This document shows, piece after piece, positions 27,471-35,443 of a stretch of DNA of 37,373 bases (position 1 is its first letter; the number at the start of each line of letters is the position of its first letter). The stretch comes from Rhodobacterales bacterium CG2_30_65_12 (GTDB taxonomy: Bacteria; Pseudomonadota; Alphaproteobacteria; Rhodobacterales; Rhodobacteraceae). A program made the translations under genes and the position numbers. The stretch lies in NCBI GenBank assembly GCA_001873585.1, contig MNZL01000136.1, forward strand, positions 1-37,373, given 5' to 3'. Below the pieces are notes generated by a model, which was not told the DNA's origin, searched no databases, and was given only the letters and a program-made list of their open reading frames with translations.

Positions 27471-27803
27471 TCAGACGCAGCCGGTCGGCTTGGGCAGGCC
27501 GGCGATCTTGCAGGCCTGTTTCGCCGGACCGTAGGGAAACAGCTCGTACATGTACTTGTTGTTGCCCTTGTCGGGACCCATCGACTTCTTCGCCGCCTTG
27601 ATGAGCACGCGGACGGCCGGGGCGATCTGATACTCTTCGTAGTAGTCGCGCAGAAAGTTCACCACTTCCCAGCGGTCATCGGTCATCTCCAGCTCCTCGT
27701 TCTTGGCGATTATTTCCGCCAGTTCCGGGGACCATTCCGAGAGGTTGGTGATGTAGCCTTCTTCGTCGCAGGCAACGGACTGACCGTTCACTTCGTATGC
27801 CAT
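27471..27803 (-). CDS. dsrC: DsrC sulfur carrier protein
   Basis: C-terminus 'ACKIAGLPKPTGCV' with CX10C arm; 'DEEGYITNLSEWSPELAEIIAKNE'. Confidence 0.97.
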   Translation of the reverse strand: MAYEVNGQSVACDEEGYITNLSEWSPELAEIIAKNEELEMTDDRWEVVNFLRDYYEEYQIAPAVRVLIKAAKKSMGPDKGNNKYMYELFPYGPAKQACKIAGLPKPTGCV

Positions 27804-27833
27804 CGTTCGCTTTCCTTCAGTTTGCTTCTTGCT

Positions 27834-28142
27834 TCAGAGCCAGGCTTGCGTGCGGTCGTGCTTGGCGACCAGGGCCACAAACCCATCGTAGTCGACACCC
27901 TCGATCCCGTCGATAAGACGATCAGCGTCGAACCCGCGCGCCGCGAGATCGGGCGACAACACATAGAGCGACACGTTGTTGCCGAACTCTTCAATGATTT
28001 CGGTCAAACCAGTGCCGCCAAGCCCGCCATAAACGCCGTCTTCAATCATGAGAACAGCATCGCCGGCCTTGGCATGGTTCAGGCAGCTCACGAGCGCCTG
28101 GGTGGCGAAGGGCGATTTGTTTACCGTGTGAAGCGTAGACAT
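27834..28142 (-). CDS. dsrH: DsrH (TusB-like) sulfur relay subunit
   Basis: 'MSTLHTVNKSPFATQALVSCLNHAKAGDAVLMIEDGVYG'. Confidence 0.93.
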   Translation of the reverse strand: MSTLHTVNKSPFATQALVSCLNHAKAGDAVLMIEDGVYGGLGGTGLTEIIEEFGNNVSLYVLSPDLAARGFDADRLIDGIEGVDYDGFVALVAKHDRTQAWL

Positions 28143-28155
28143 TTCTTCCCCTCCC

Positions 28156-28563
28156 TCAGAAGCTCAGCACGACGTCGGCGTCGGCCATGACGTCGGCCAT
28201 TTCAGCCCGGCTGATAACGTGGATCGCGGGTTTCTCCGCCCAATCGTCATCCTCGTCTTCATAAACGATCTCCATGAGATCGTCCTCGCTGAGCCCCCGT
28301 TCTTCCAGGCTTTCGCGCTCGACGAACAGCTTCTGCACGTCGTAATCGCCAAGGGCCCGGAACGTCGGCGAGAAATTCTTCACGCCGATCCCGTCGGTAT
28401 TCTGGCCGTTGGTGAGCTGGAACACCCCATCATCCACGAACGCCAGAGACACATCCTGCTCGAAAGCGGCGCCGATCAGGACCACCTCGAGGCTTTCAAG
28501 GGCGTAGATCGTGCCGTAGGGCGCGCGGCGGTTCAGGTAGAGGAACTTTTTCACATCAGACAT
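28156..28563 (-). CDS. dsrF: DsrF (TusC-like) sulfur relay subunit
   Basis: 'KKFLYLNRRAPYGTIYALESLEVVLIGAAFEQDVSLAFVDDGVFQL'. Confidence 0.93.
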   Translation of the reverse strand: MSDVKKFLYLNRRAPYGTIYALESLEVVLIGAAFEQDVSLAFVDDGVFQLTNGQNTDGIGVKNFSPTFRALGDYDVQKLFVERESLEERGLSEDDLMEIVYEDEDDDWAEKPAIHVISRAEMADVMADADVVLSF

Positions 28564-28577
28564 TCTCGCTCCTCCCG

Positions 28578-28970
28578 TCAGTCGCCGAAGGTCACCAGAC
28601 GGTCAGTCTGGATTCCCATTTCGATCAGTTGGCCAAGGCCCGAGATGCGAAAGCCCTCGGCGAGGTTGTTGGCATCCTTGCCCTGGCGCGTGGCTTCGTT
28701 TTCGTCAAGCATACCCCGGCGCTGAGCCGCGGCGATGCAGACGACGAGATCGACGCCGTGATCCTTGGCGAGCGCCGTCCAGTTTCTCTGGATGTGGCGC
28801 TCGTCCTGCGGCGGCACCGAAAGGCGCGTCGCAACGTTTACACCGTCGTGGTAGAAAAACACCCGCGGCACCTCGTGGCCGGCCGCAAGCGCGGCCGTCA
28901 CGAATTTGTAAGCCGAGTCCGCAGCCTGGTGCGTATACGGCCCTTCGGAAACGAGAACTCCGATTTTCAC
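28578..28970 (-). CDS. dsrE: DsrE (TusD-like) sulfur relay subunit
   Basis: 'MKIGVLVSEGPYTHQAADSAYKFVTAALAAGHEVPRVFFYHDGV...HGVDLVVCIAAAQRRGM' with conserved Cys. Confidence 0.95.
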   Translation of the reverse strand: MKIGVLVSEGPYTHQAADSAYKFVTAALAAGHEVPRVFFYHDGVNVATRLSVPPQDERHIQRNWTALAKDHGVDLVVCIAAAQRRGMLDENEATRQGKDANNLAEGFRISGLGQLIEMGIQTDRLVTFGD

Positions 28971-28994
28971 TTCTTTTCCCCTCCCCTGGAAATC

Positions 28995-30077
28995 CTAGAA
29001 GTGGACGTGCGCCGACATGTTCATCGTCTTGCGCGCGCCGGTCCAGGTGTCGAGGTGATGCTTGGTGAAGGCGAGGCCGGTCTTCTCGAAGAACCGGTTC
29101 CAGCCGATCCGCTCGATCCACTCGCCCACGCGCTCCCAATGCTTCGCGTCGGCCTTGTAGGTGTCGACGATCTTGCGAACAATCACGGCAACTTCGGGCC
29201 AGTGCGGCGGGTTGTTGGGCAGGTTTGCCACGGCGAGCTTGTGGAAGGTCGGCTTTGAGCGCGCGTTCGAGTGCTTGCCGCCCACCCAGATCGCGATCTT
29301 GGTCGATTCCTTGCCGTTGATCTGCATCGGCGGGCAGGGCGGGTAACAGGCGCCGCACGCCACGCATTTCTTTTCGTCGACTTCCAGCGACGGCTTGCCG
29401 TTGACCATCGCCGGGCGGATCGCCGCCACCGGGCAACGGGCCACGACGGCGGGGCGCTCACAGACGTTGGCGACGAGATCGTGGTTGATGCGCGGCGGCT
29501 TGGTGTATTGCACGTTGACAGCGATATCGCCCTGGCCGCCGCAGTTGATCTGGCAGCACGAGGTGGTGATGCGCACGCGGTTCGGCATCTTTTCCTGCAC
29601 GAACTCGCTGTAGAGCGTGTCCATCAGCGATTTTACCACCCCCGAGGCGTCGGTGCCGGGGATGTCGCAGTGCAGCCAGCCCTGGGTGTGCGAGATCATC
29701 GACACCGAGGCGCCGGTGCCGCCCACCGGGAAGCCTTCGCTTTCCAGCTTCTCGATCAGCGGCGCAACCTTGGCTTCGTCCGCCACCATGAATTCGATGT
29801 TGGAGCGGGTGGTGAATCGCACATGGCCATCGGCGAATTGATCGCCAATGTCGGCCAGTTTACGGATCGTAAACACGTCCATCTGGCGCTGTGTGCCGGC
29901 GCGAACGGTCCAGATTTCATCGCCCGATTTAGACACGTGGTGCAGCACACCAACGCGCGGACGTTCATGCCAGTCCCAGTTGCCATAGTTGGCTTTCATC
30001 ACCGGATGCATAAACGGAAACGGATCCGGAACGCCGACTTCATCGGGGATACGGGGCTTATCGGCTTGCTGATTCAT
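28995..30077 (-). CDS. dsrB: Reverse-type dissimilatory sulfite reductase beta subunit DsrB
   Basis: 'TTSCCQINCGGQGDIAVNVQYTKPPRINHDLVANVCERPAVVARCPVAAI...CVACGACYPPCPP'; start reassigned to Met at 30077. Confidence 0.96.
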   Translation of the reverse strand: MNQQADKPRIPDEVGVPDPFPFMHPVMKANYGNWDWHERPRVGVLHHVSKSGDEIWTVRAGTQRQMDVFTIRKLADIGDQFADGHVRFTTRSNIEFMVADEAKVAPLIEKLESEGFPVGGTGASVSMISHTQGWLHCDIPGTDASGVVKSLMDTLYSEFVQEKMPNRVRITTSCCQINCGGQGDIAVNVQYTKPPRINHDLVANVCERPAVVARCPVAAIRPAMVNGKPSLEVDEKKCVACGACYPPCPPMQINGKESTKIAIWVGGKHSNARSKPTFHKLAVANLPNNPPHWPEVAVIVRKIVDTYKADAKHWERVGEWIERIGWNRFFEKTGLAFTKHHLDTWTGARKTMNMSAHVHF

Positions 30078-30147
30078 GCTTTTCCTCCCAACCCACGCCG
30101 CCCTTGGGCGGTCGCGGGACCAGTTAAACTTTGATGGTCGGCGTCGA

Positions 30148-31425
30148 TCACTCGGCGCTGAGCTGAGCTTCTTTGGCCTTGCGGGCAAACCACTTGGCGG
30201 CTTCTTCGTCGAAGTCGTCGGTGCGGACATAGGACGAGGTGCGCGGGTGGTTGACCATGTTCGGGTCGGGCTCGACGCCAACCGCCTCGATGAAGGCGGG
30301 CAGGCCGATCCGGTCGATCGTCTCACCGACGCGCTCGTGCTCGAGGGCGTTATCGGCAAAGAACTCGATCATGGTCTCGCCAAACTCTTCGAGGCGCTCG
30401 AAGTCTTCGTCGGATTCGAGCTTCATGAACGGGATGATCATGGTGCCCATCAGGTCGCCAACCTTGAGCGAACGCTTGCCGCCGATCAGGATTGAAACGC
30501 CCTTGTCATCGCCCGGCGAGAGTGCCTTCGTCATGACGTTGATGCAGTGCATGCAGCGCACGCAGGACTGGTTGTCGATCTCGAGGGTGTCATCGTCGTT
30601 GAGCGAGATCGCGCGGGTCGGGCACATCGAAACAACGGTGTCGATCGTGTATTTGCGGCCAACCTTGGCAACGTGCTCTTTCACCTTCTCCTGGTCGATC
30701 TTGATGTCGTCGCGCCAGGTGCCGATCACCGCGAAGTCGGCGCGGTGGATGGCGTTCACGCAGTCGTTGCCGCAGCCCGAGAACTTGAACTTGAACTTGT
30801 AGGGCAGCGACGGGCGGTGCATCTCGTCGAGGAAGGCGTTGATCATCGTGCGGTGGGCGCGAACCTCGTCGAAGCACGATTGTTCGCAACGGGCATGGCC
30901 GACGCAGCTCATCGCGGTCCGCAGCGCCGGGCCGGCGCCGCCGAGGTCGAAGCCAAGCTCGTTGAGCTCGTCAAACGCCGGCTGGACCGCATCCGACGCG
31001 CAGCCTTGGAACATGATATCGCCCGACTGGCCGTGGAAGGCGATCAGGCCCGAGCCGTGCCGCTCCCAGATGTCGGCCATCTTGCGCAGCAGATCGGTGG
31101 TGTAGTGGAAGCCGGCGGGGGGCATGATTCGCAGGGTGTGAAATTCTTTCGAGGCCGGATACTTGGCGGCGACTTCCGAGAAACGGGGGATGATGCCGCC
31201 GCCGTAGCCGAAGACCGAGATCGCGCCGCCTTTCCAGAAGCCGATCTTTTCCTCGTAGGAATGTTCGAGCTGGCCGAGCAGGTCGTTCATCATCTCACGG
31301 TTATTCGGCGCTCCTTCATCACGCAGCCGCTTGATGCCGGTCACGAAGCTCGGCCATTTGCCGCCTTCGAGCTCGTCGAGCATCGGGGTCGGGTGCTGAG
31401 CCTTGTTGGTCGAGTCGTCTTTCAT
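30148..31425 (-). CDS. dsrA: Reverse-type dissimilatory sulfite reductase alpha subunit DsrA
   Basis: 'CVGHARCEQSCFDEVRAH...KFKFSGCGNDCVNAIHRADFAVIGTWRDDIKID...CVRCMHCINVM'. Confidence 0.96.
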   Translation of the reverse strand: MKDDSTNKAQHPTPMLDELEGGKWPSFVTGIKRLRDEGAPNNREMMNDLLGQLEHSYEEKIGFWKGGAISVFGYGGGIIPRFSEVAAKYPASKEFHTLRIMPPAGFHYTTDLLRKMADIWERHGSGLIAFHGQSGDIMFQGCASDAVQPAFDELNELGFDLGGAGPALRTAMSCVGHARCEQSCFDEVRAHRTMINAFLDEMHRPSLPYKFKFKFSGCGNDCVNAIHRADFAVIGTWRDDIKIDQEKVKEHVAKVGRKYTIDTVVSMCPTRAISLNDDDTLEIDNQSCVRCMHCINVMTKALSPGDDKGVSILIGGKRSLKVGDLMGTMIIPFMKLESDEDFERLEEFGETMIEFFADNALEHERVGETIDRIGLPAFIEAVGVEPDPNMVNHPRTSSYVRTDDFDEEAAKWFARKAKEAQLSAE

Positions 31426-31496
31426 GTGATCCTCCCTGAAAGGTGTTCGCGCTGATGGCCATTCGACCGAATTCTCCGGTCAGTCGGGAACAAAAA

Positions 31497-31525
31497 GTAT
31501 GCGCACATTCCTCCAAATCGCATAC
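31497..31525. promoter_or_regulatory. Candidate operator: interrupted inverted repeat upstream of dsrA
   Basis: GTATGCG (31497-31503) - 15 nt - CGCATAC (31519-31525), flanked by A- and T-runs; arm centres 22 bp apart, about two helical turns. Confidence 0.5.
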
Positions 31526-31674
31526 CCTTTTGATGCCCGCTGACGAACGAGATTGCTATTAATCTACACATCCTGATAATCGAATGTAAAAGAAAAAAGT
31601 TGCTGCAGATGCAAAAGAAACCTCAGAATATTACCGACAAAAATGCTCGGGTTATTTGAGGGGTGGAGGAAACG

Positions 31675-32577
31675 GTGATAAACATGCGAGAACGCAAGGG
31701 CTTTTCTTGGCAGACCCATAAAGCCGATGATTTCTATCGGGTATGGCGCGAGGCTCGGCTGGAAGCCGCCGAGGCCGCTCAGACGGTCGGTTTCGTCGAG
31801 ATTTCCGACTTGGCGAACCCCTCCGAGGCGGAAAAATCGGAACTTATCCGGCGCTGCAACGCAGCGAATCTGGCCCTTTATCACGCGCCTGATTCTTCCG
31901 GTCAACGCGACAAATTGCGCGCCTTCGCCGAGGCGATGGGGCTCAGAATCGCCGAGAAGCATCGCTCGGCAGGGGGCGACGGGATCGTGGCGCTACGCCA
32001 GAGCGATGCGCCGAGCCAGAAGGGCTACCTTCCCTACTCCAAGCACAAGATGAACTGGCACACCGACGGCTATTACAACGCGCCCGAGGAGCGAATCAGC
32101 GCCATGGTGCTGCATACCGCAGTGCCGGCGGACGACGGAGGATCGAATCAGTTTCTCGACCACACCATCGCCTTCATCCGGCTGATGGACGAAAACCCCG
32201 ACTACGCGGCGGCGCTGATGCACCCGGAAGCGATGACGATTCCGGCCAACGAGGAAGAAGGCAGCTACCGCCCGCCCTCGGTTGGCCCGGTGTTTTTTGC
32301 CGATGCCGAAACCCAGGCGTTGCAGATGCGCTACACCGCGCGGACCCGCAGCATCGAGTGGCGCGACGATCCGCTCACCCGCGAAGCCATCGCGTTTCTG
32401 CAAACAACCCTTGAAAAGCCCGATCCCCTGACGATCTCTCTGAGGTTCGAGGCGGGGCAGGGTGTGCTGTGCAACAACGTTCTGCATGACCGGACCGGGT
32501 TTGACACCGAAGCCCGGGCTTTCAGCCCGCGCATCGTCTACCGCGTCCGGTTCCACAACCGCGTGAAAGGAAGCTGA
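31675..32577 (+). CDS. TauD/TfdA-family Fe(II)/2-oxoglutarate-dependent dioxygenase
   Basis: HxD motif 'MNWHTDGYYNAPEERISAMVLHT', distal His/Arg region 'VLCNNVLHDRTGFDTEARAFSPRIVYRVRFHNR'. GTG at 31675 is best placed after GGAGG, but 31663 or 31684 are possible. Confidence 0.82.
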   Translation: MINMRERKGFSWQTHKADDFYRVWREARLEAAEAAQTVGFVEISDLANPSEAEKSELIRRCNAANLALYHAPDSSGQRDKLRAFAEAMGLRIAEKHRSAGGDGIVALRQSDAPSQKGYLPYSKHKMNWHTDGYYNAPEERISAMVLHTAVPADDGGSNQFLDHTIAFIRLMDENPDYAAALMHPEAMTIPANEEEGSYRPPSVGPVFFADAETQALQMRYTARTRSIEWRDDPLTREAIAFLQTTLEKPDPLTISLRFEAGQGVLCNNVLHDRTGFDTEARAFSPRIVYRVRFHNRVKGS

Positions 32578-32578
32578 C

Positions 32579-32791
32579 ATGACCGAGACAAACCACGCCC
32601 GCCTGAGCGATCTGATCATCGGACACCCGGAGGTGAAGAGCTTTGCCGAGCTTGAAAAGCTGGTGGCCCATGCCGCCGAAAGCGGGATCATGCACCTTGA
32701 GTTTGATCTCAAGCCCGATTTCCGCGATACCCCGAAAAAGTGGGAATGGCTGCTCGAGGCGTCGTTTACCCGGGGGCTGCGCTATGAGTGA
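32579..32791 (+). CDS. Small protein of unknown function (70 aa)
   Basis: ATG 1 nt after the dioxygenase stop; overlaps the next ORF by 8 nt; in-operon small ORF. Confidence 0.7.
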   Translation: MTETNHARLSDLIIGHPEVKSFAELEKLVAHAAESGIMHLEFDLKPDFRDTPKKWEWLLEASFTRGLRYE

Positions 32792-32990
32792 CAACTTGCG
32801 CGAGATCGCCAATTACGAATTGCCCTACAGCCGCAAAGCGGAGCTGCGCGAAATAACGTTTGATGGCGGTATGAAGATGCTGCGGCTGATCCTGCGCGAA
32901 GGCCGCCGGATCACTCAGGTGGACCTTGACGCCGACAGCGCCGCCGCGCTCTCGGACGCGATGGGCGATTGGGCAAGGCTGAACTCCTGA
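32784..32990 (+). CDS. Small protein of unknown function (68 aa)
   Basis: 'MSDNLREIANYELPYSRKAELREITFDGGMKMLRLILREGRRITQVDLDADSAAALSDAMGDWARLNS'; TGATG overlap with cysG start. Confidence 0.7.
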   Translation: MSDNLREIANYELPYSRKAELREITFDGGMKMLRLILREGRRITQVDLDADSAAALSDAMGDWARLNS

Positions 32991-34420
32991 TGGATTATCT
33001 CCCGATCTTTCTCGACGTGCGCGGCAAGAAGGTGGTTGTCGATGGCGGCACCACGGTAGCGGCGCGCCGGATCGAGCGCGCGCTGTCTGCCGGCGCGCTG
33101 GTGCATTGCTTCGACCCTGAGCCGGGCGAAGAGGTGCGGGCCTTTCTCGGGCACGAAAACCTCGTTCACCACGAGCGGCTTGCGGTCGAGGCCGATTTCG
33201 AGGGTGCCCTGGTGGTCTGGGGCGCCTCGGAAGAGCCAAAGCGTGATGCCCTGCTCCACGCCGCGGCGAAGAAGCATGGCGCGCTCGCCAACGTGGCGGA
33301 CGAAAAGGATTACTGCGATTTCATCACGCCGAGCGTGGTAGAGCGGGAGCCGCTGACCATCGCCATCACCACCGGCGGCGCGGCCCCCGTGGTGGCCCGT
33401 ATCCTGCGCGCCCGCGTCGAGGCGATGCTGCCCGCCGCCTATGGCCGGCTCGCCAATTTCCTGTCGGGCTATCGCGACCGGATCGCCGGCAAGATCAAGG
33501 GTGGCACCGCGCGCCGGCGGTTTTGGGAAAACATGATCGAGGGCGCGGTGGGCGATGCCTTTCTTGCCGGCGACGAGGCGCTCGCGGCCCGGCTCATCGA
33601 GCAGGATCTTGCGGGCGACGACAACGCCCTGCGCCAAGGCGAGGTCTGGCTCGTCGGCGCCGGGCCGGGCGACCCTGATCTGCTCACGTTCAAGGCGCTG
33701 CGGATGATGCAGCACGCCGACGTGGTGCTCTATGATCGCCTCGTCGGCCCCGGTATTCTCGATCTGGTGCGCCGCGATGCCGAGCGGATCAACGTCGGCA
33801 AGCAGGCCGGCAACCATGTGATGACGCAGGACGAGACAACGGCGCTGATCATCAAGCTCGCCAAGGCGGGCAAGCGAGTGCTGCGGCTCAAGGGGGGTGA
33901 TCCGTTCATCTTCGGCCGCGGCGGCGAAGAGCTGGAAGACGTGGCCGCACATGGCATCCCGGTGATCGTGGTGCCCGGTATCACCGCCGCCGCCGGCTGT
34001 GGCGCTTCCGCCGGCATTCCGCTCACCCACCGCGACCACGCGCAGGCGGTGGCCTTCGTTACCGCCCACGGCAAGGACGGGCTTTTGCCGCACGACTGGG
34101 TGCGCCTTGCGCGGCACGATCAGACCGTCGTGGTTTACATGGGGTTGCGCTTCGTAGCCGAGATCGCGGCGGCGGCGATGGCGCAGGGAGTGCCCGGCGA
34201 AATGCCGATCGCGGTGGTCGATAACGGCACCCGCACCACCCAGCGCGTCGTCGTCGGCACGCTGGCCGACATCGGCGAGAAGGTGCGCACCGCCAAGCTC
34301 AAGGGGCCGGCGCTGATCCTGATCGGCACGGTGGTGACGATGCGCGGCCTGCTTGGGGTCGAGGGCGCAACCGTCGAAGCGGCGCACGAGATGGAGCTGA
34401 TGGCGCGCGAGGGGCTCTAG
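32990..34420 (+). CDS. cysG: Siroheme synthase CysG (dehydrogenase/ferrochelatase fused to uroporphyrinogen-III C-methyltransferase)
   Basis: N-term 'NVADEKDYCDFITPSVVEREPLTIAITTGGAAPVVARILR'; C-term 'VWLVGAGPGDPDLLTFKALRMMQHADVVLYDRLV...RLKGGDPFIFGRGGEE'. Confidence 0.95.
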   Translation: MDYLPIFLDVRGKKVVVDGGTTVAARRIERALSAGALVHCFDPEPGEEVRAFLGHENLVHHERLAVEADFEGALVVWGASEEPKRDALLHAAAKKHGALANVADEKDYCDFITPSVVEREPLTIAITTGGAAPVVARILRARVEAMLPAAYGRLANFLSGYRDRIAGKIKGGTARRRFWENMIEGAVGDAFLAGDEALAARLIEQDLAGDDNALRQGEVWLVGAGPGDPDLLTFKALRMMQHADVVLYDRLVGPGILDLVRRDAERINVGKQAGNHVMTQDETTALIIKLAKAGKRVLRLKGGDPFIFGRGGEELEDVAAHGIPVIVVPGITAAAGCGASAGIPLTHRDHAQAVAFVTAHGKDGLLPHDWVRLARHDQTVVVYMGLRFVAEIAAAAMAQGVPGEMPIAVVDNGTRTTQRVVVGTLADIGEKVRTAKLKGPALILIGTVVTMRGLLGVEGATVEAAHEMELMAREGL

Positions 34421-34436
34421 CCGCAGCGACACTTTA

Positions 34437-34469
34437 CCGGCGCGCTGCCCAAATCGGGCAGGGCGCCGG
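34437..34469 (+). terminator. Terminator-like hairpin after cysG
   Basis: CCGGCGCGCTGCCC-AAATC-GGGCAGGGCGCCGG, 13 of 14 pairs; no clear U-tract. Confidence 0.5.
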
Positions 34470-34623
34470 AGACGAAAGAAATATACATTCAAACATCACG
34501 ATAGCCGGTATTCCGGAAAAGTGCTTCATTGCTATACGGTGCGTGCTGAAAGGTGTTAACGCCCGGTTTGTGGTTGCGTCTCACCAATCACTTTGGGGCG
34601 AGAAGGCCTTCCCGTCGCGGCGG

Positions 34624-35253
34624 TCAATCCACCACCCGCAGCGTAAGATTGATACGCCCACCACCTTTCAGGAGCGCGGACGAACCATGCCGGATCCGGT
34701 CGATCCCGTGGAAGGCGAGCCGCGCCTCTTCGCGGAGCGCAAGCACGTCGCCCGAGGCAAGCCAGACCGATTGCGTCGGCCCACCGCGCAGTGTGCCGCC
34801 TATGCGAAACAGCCCCTCGTCGCCGAGGCTGATCGAGATTACGGGCTGTGAAAAATCGGCTTCGTCGCGGTCTTGATGAAGCCCCATCTTCGCGCCCGCC
34901 CGGTAAACGTTTACGAGGCAGCAATCCGGCGCTCGGGCATCGGGCGCGACAGCGTGCCACACCGCCAGCACCGGGTCGGGGATCGGCGGCCAAGGCGCGC
35001 CCGAGGGGTGGCGGTCGATATAGCGGTAGCCTTTGGAGCGGTCGGAATACCAGCCGTAGCGCCCCGCGCTCGTCATCCCGACCGACATCGGCTTTCCCCA
35101 GCGCGTTTCGGGCGAAAACAGCGGCGCGGCGGCAACCACACGACGCAGAGCCTCGACCATTTCGGCCTGCGCCGCCGCATCGAAAAACGCCTTCCACACC
35201 GGCGCACCGCCCACCACGAAGTCTGGCGCTCGCGTCTGGCCTTTCGCAATCAT
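34624..35253 (-). CDS. alkB: AlkB-family alpha-ketoglutarate-dependent dioxygenase
   Basis: '[43 protein letters not shown]' and C-terminal '[11 protein letters not shown]'; start reassigned to internal Met at 35253. Confidence 0.92.
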   Translation of the reverse strand: MIAKGQTRAPDFVVGGAPVWKAFFDAAAQAEMVEALRRVVAAAPLFSPETRWGKPMSVGMTSAGRYGWYSDRSKGYRYIDRHPSGAPWPPIPDPVLAVWHAVAPDARAPDCCLVNVYRAGAKMGLHQDRDEADFSQPVISISLGDEGLFRIGGTLRGGPTQSVWLASGDVLALREEARLAFHGIDRIRHGSSALLKGGGRINLTLRVVD

Positions 35254-35307
35254 TGGCAAAACCCTGAAAACGACTCGGTTTTTTGCATTTGGTGCCCGTT
35301 TGAGCGG

Positions 35308-35339
35308 CTTGCAGCGCAGTTTTGCCCTCCCTATATACG
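35308..35339 (+). promoter_or_regulatory. Heat-shock sigma-32 (RpoH) type promoter upstream of dnaK
   Basis: CTTG (35308-35311) - 18 nt - CCTATATACG (35330-35339), matching the alphaproteobacterial pattern CTTG-N17/18-CYTATNTNNG. Confidence 0.75.
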
Positions 35340-35443
35340 CCCAGACGCCGGAAGGGGATGCCCTACCGGCCAAGAAACCGGGATCGGGCAAGGGTGCTTT
35401 CCAAGGCCCAGGCCCACAACATCGCCAAGAGAGGATTTTGAGC

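Noticed and set aside
30098-30111. CCGCCC-TT-GGGCGG palindrome between dsrB and dsrA
   Set aside because: Only 6-bp arms with a 2-nt loop in GC-rich DNA; too easily formed by chance to call regulatory.
28995-31425. Possibility that DsrAB belong to a sulfate reducer-type system
   Set aside because: Accompanied by DsrEFH and DsrL with no dsrD, sat or apr in the window; best read as sulfur-oxidising.
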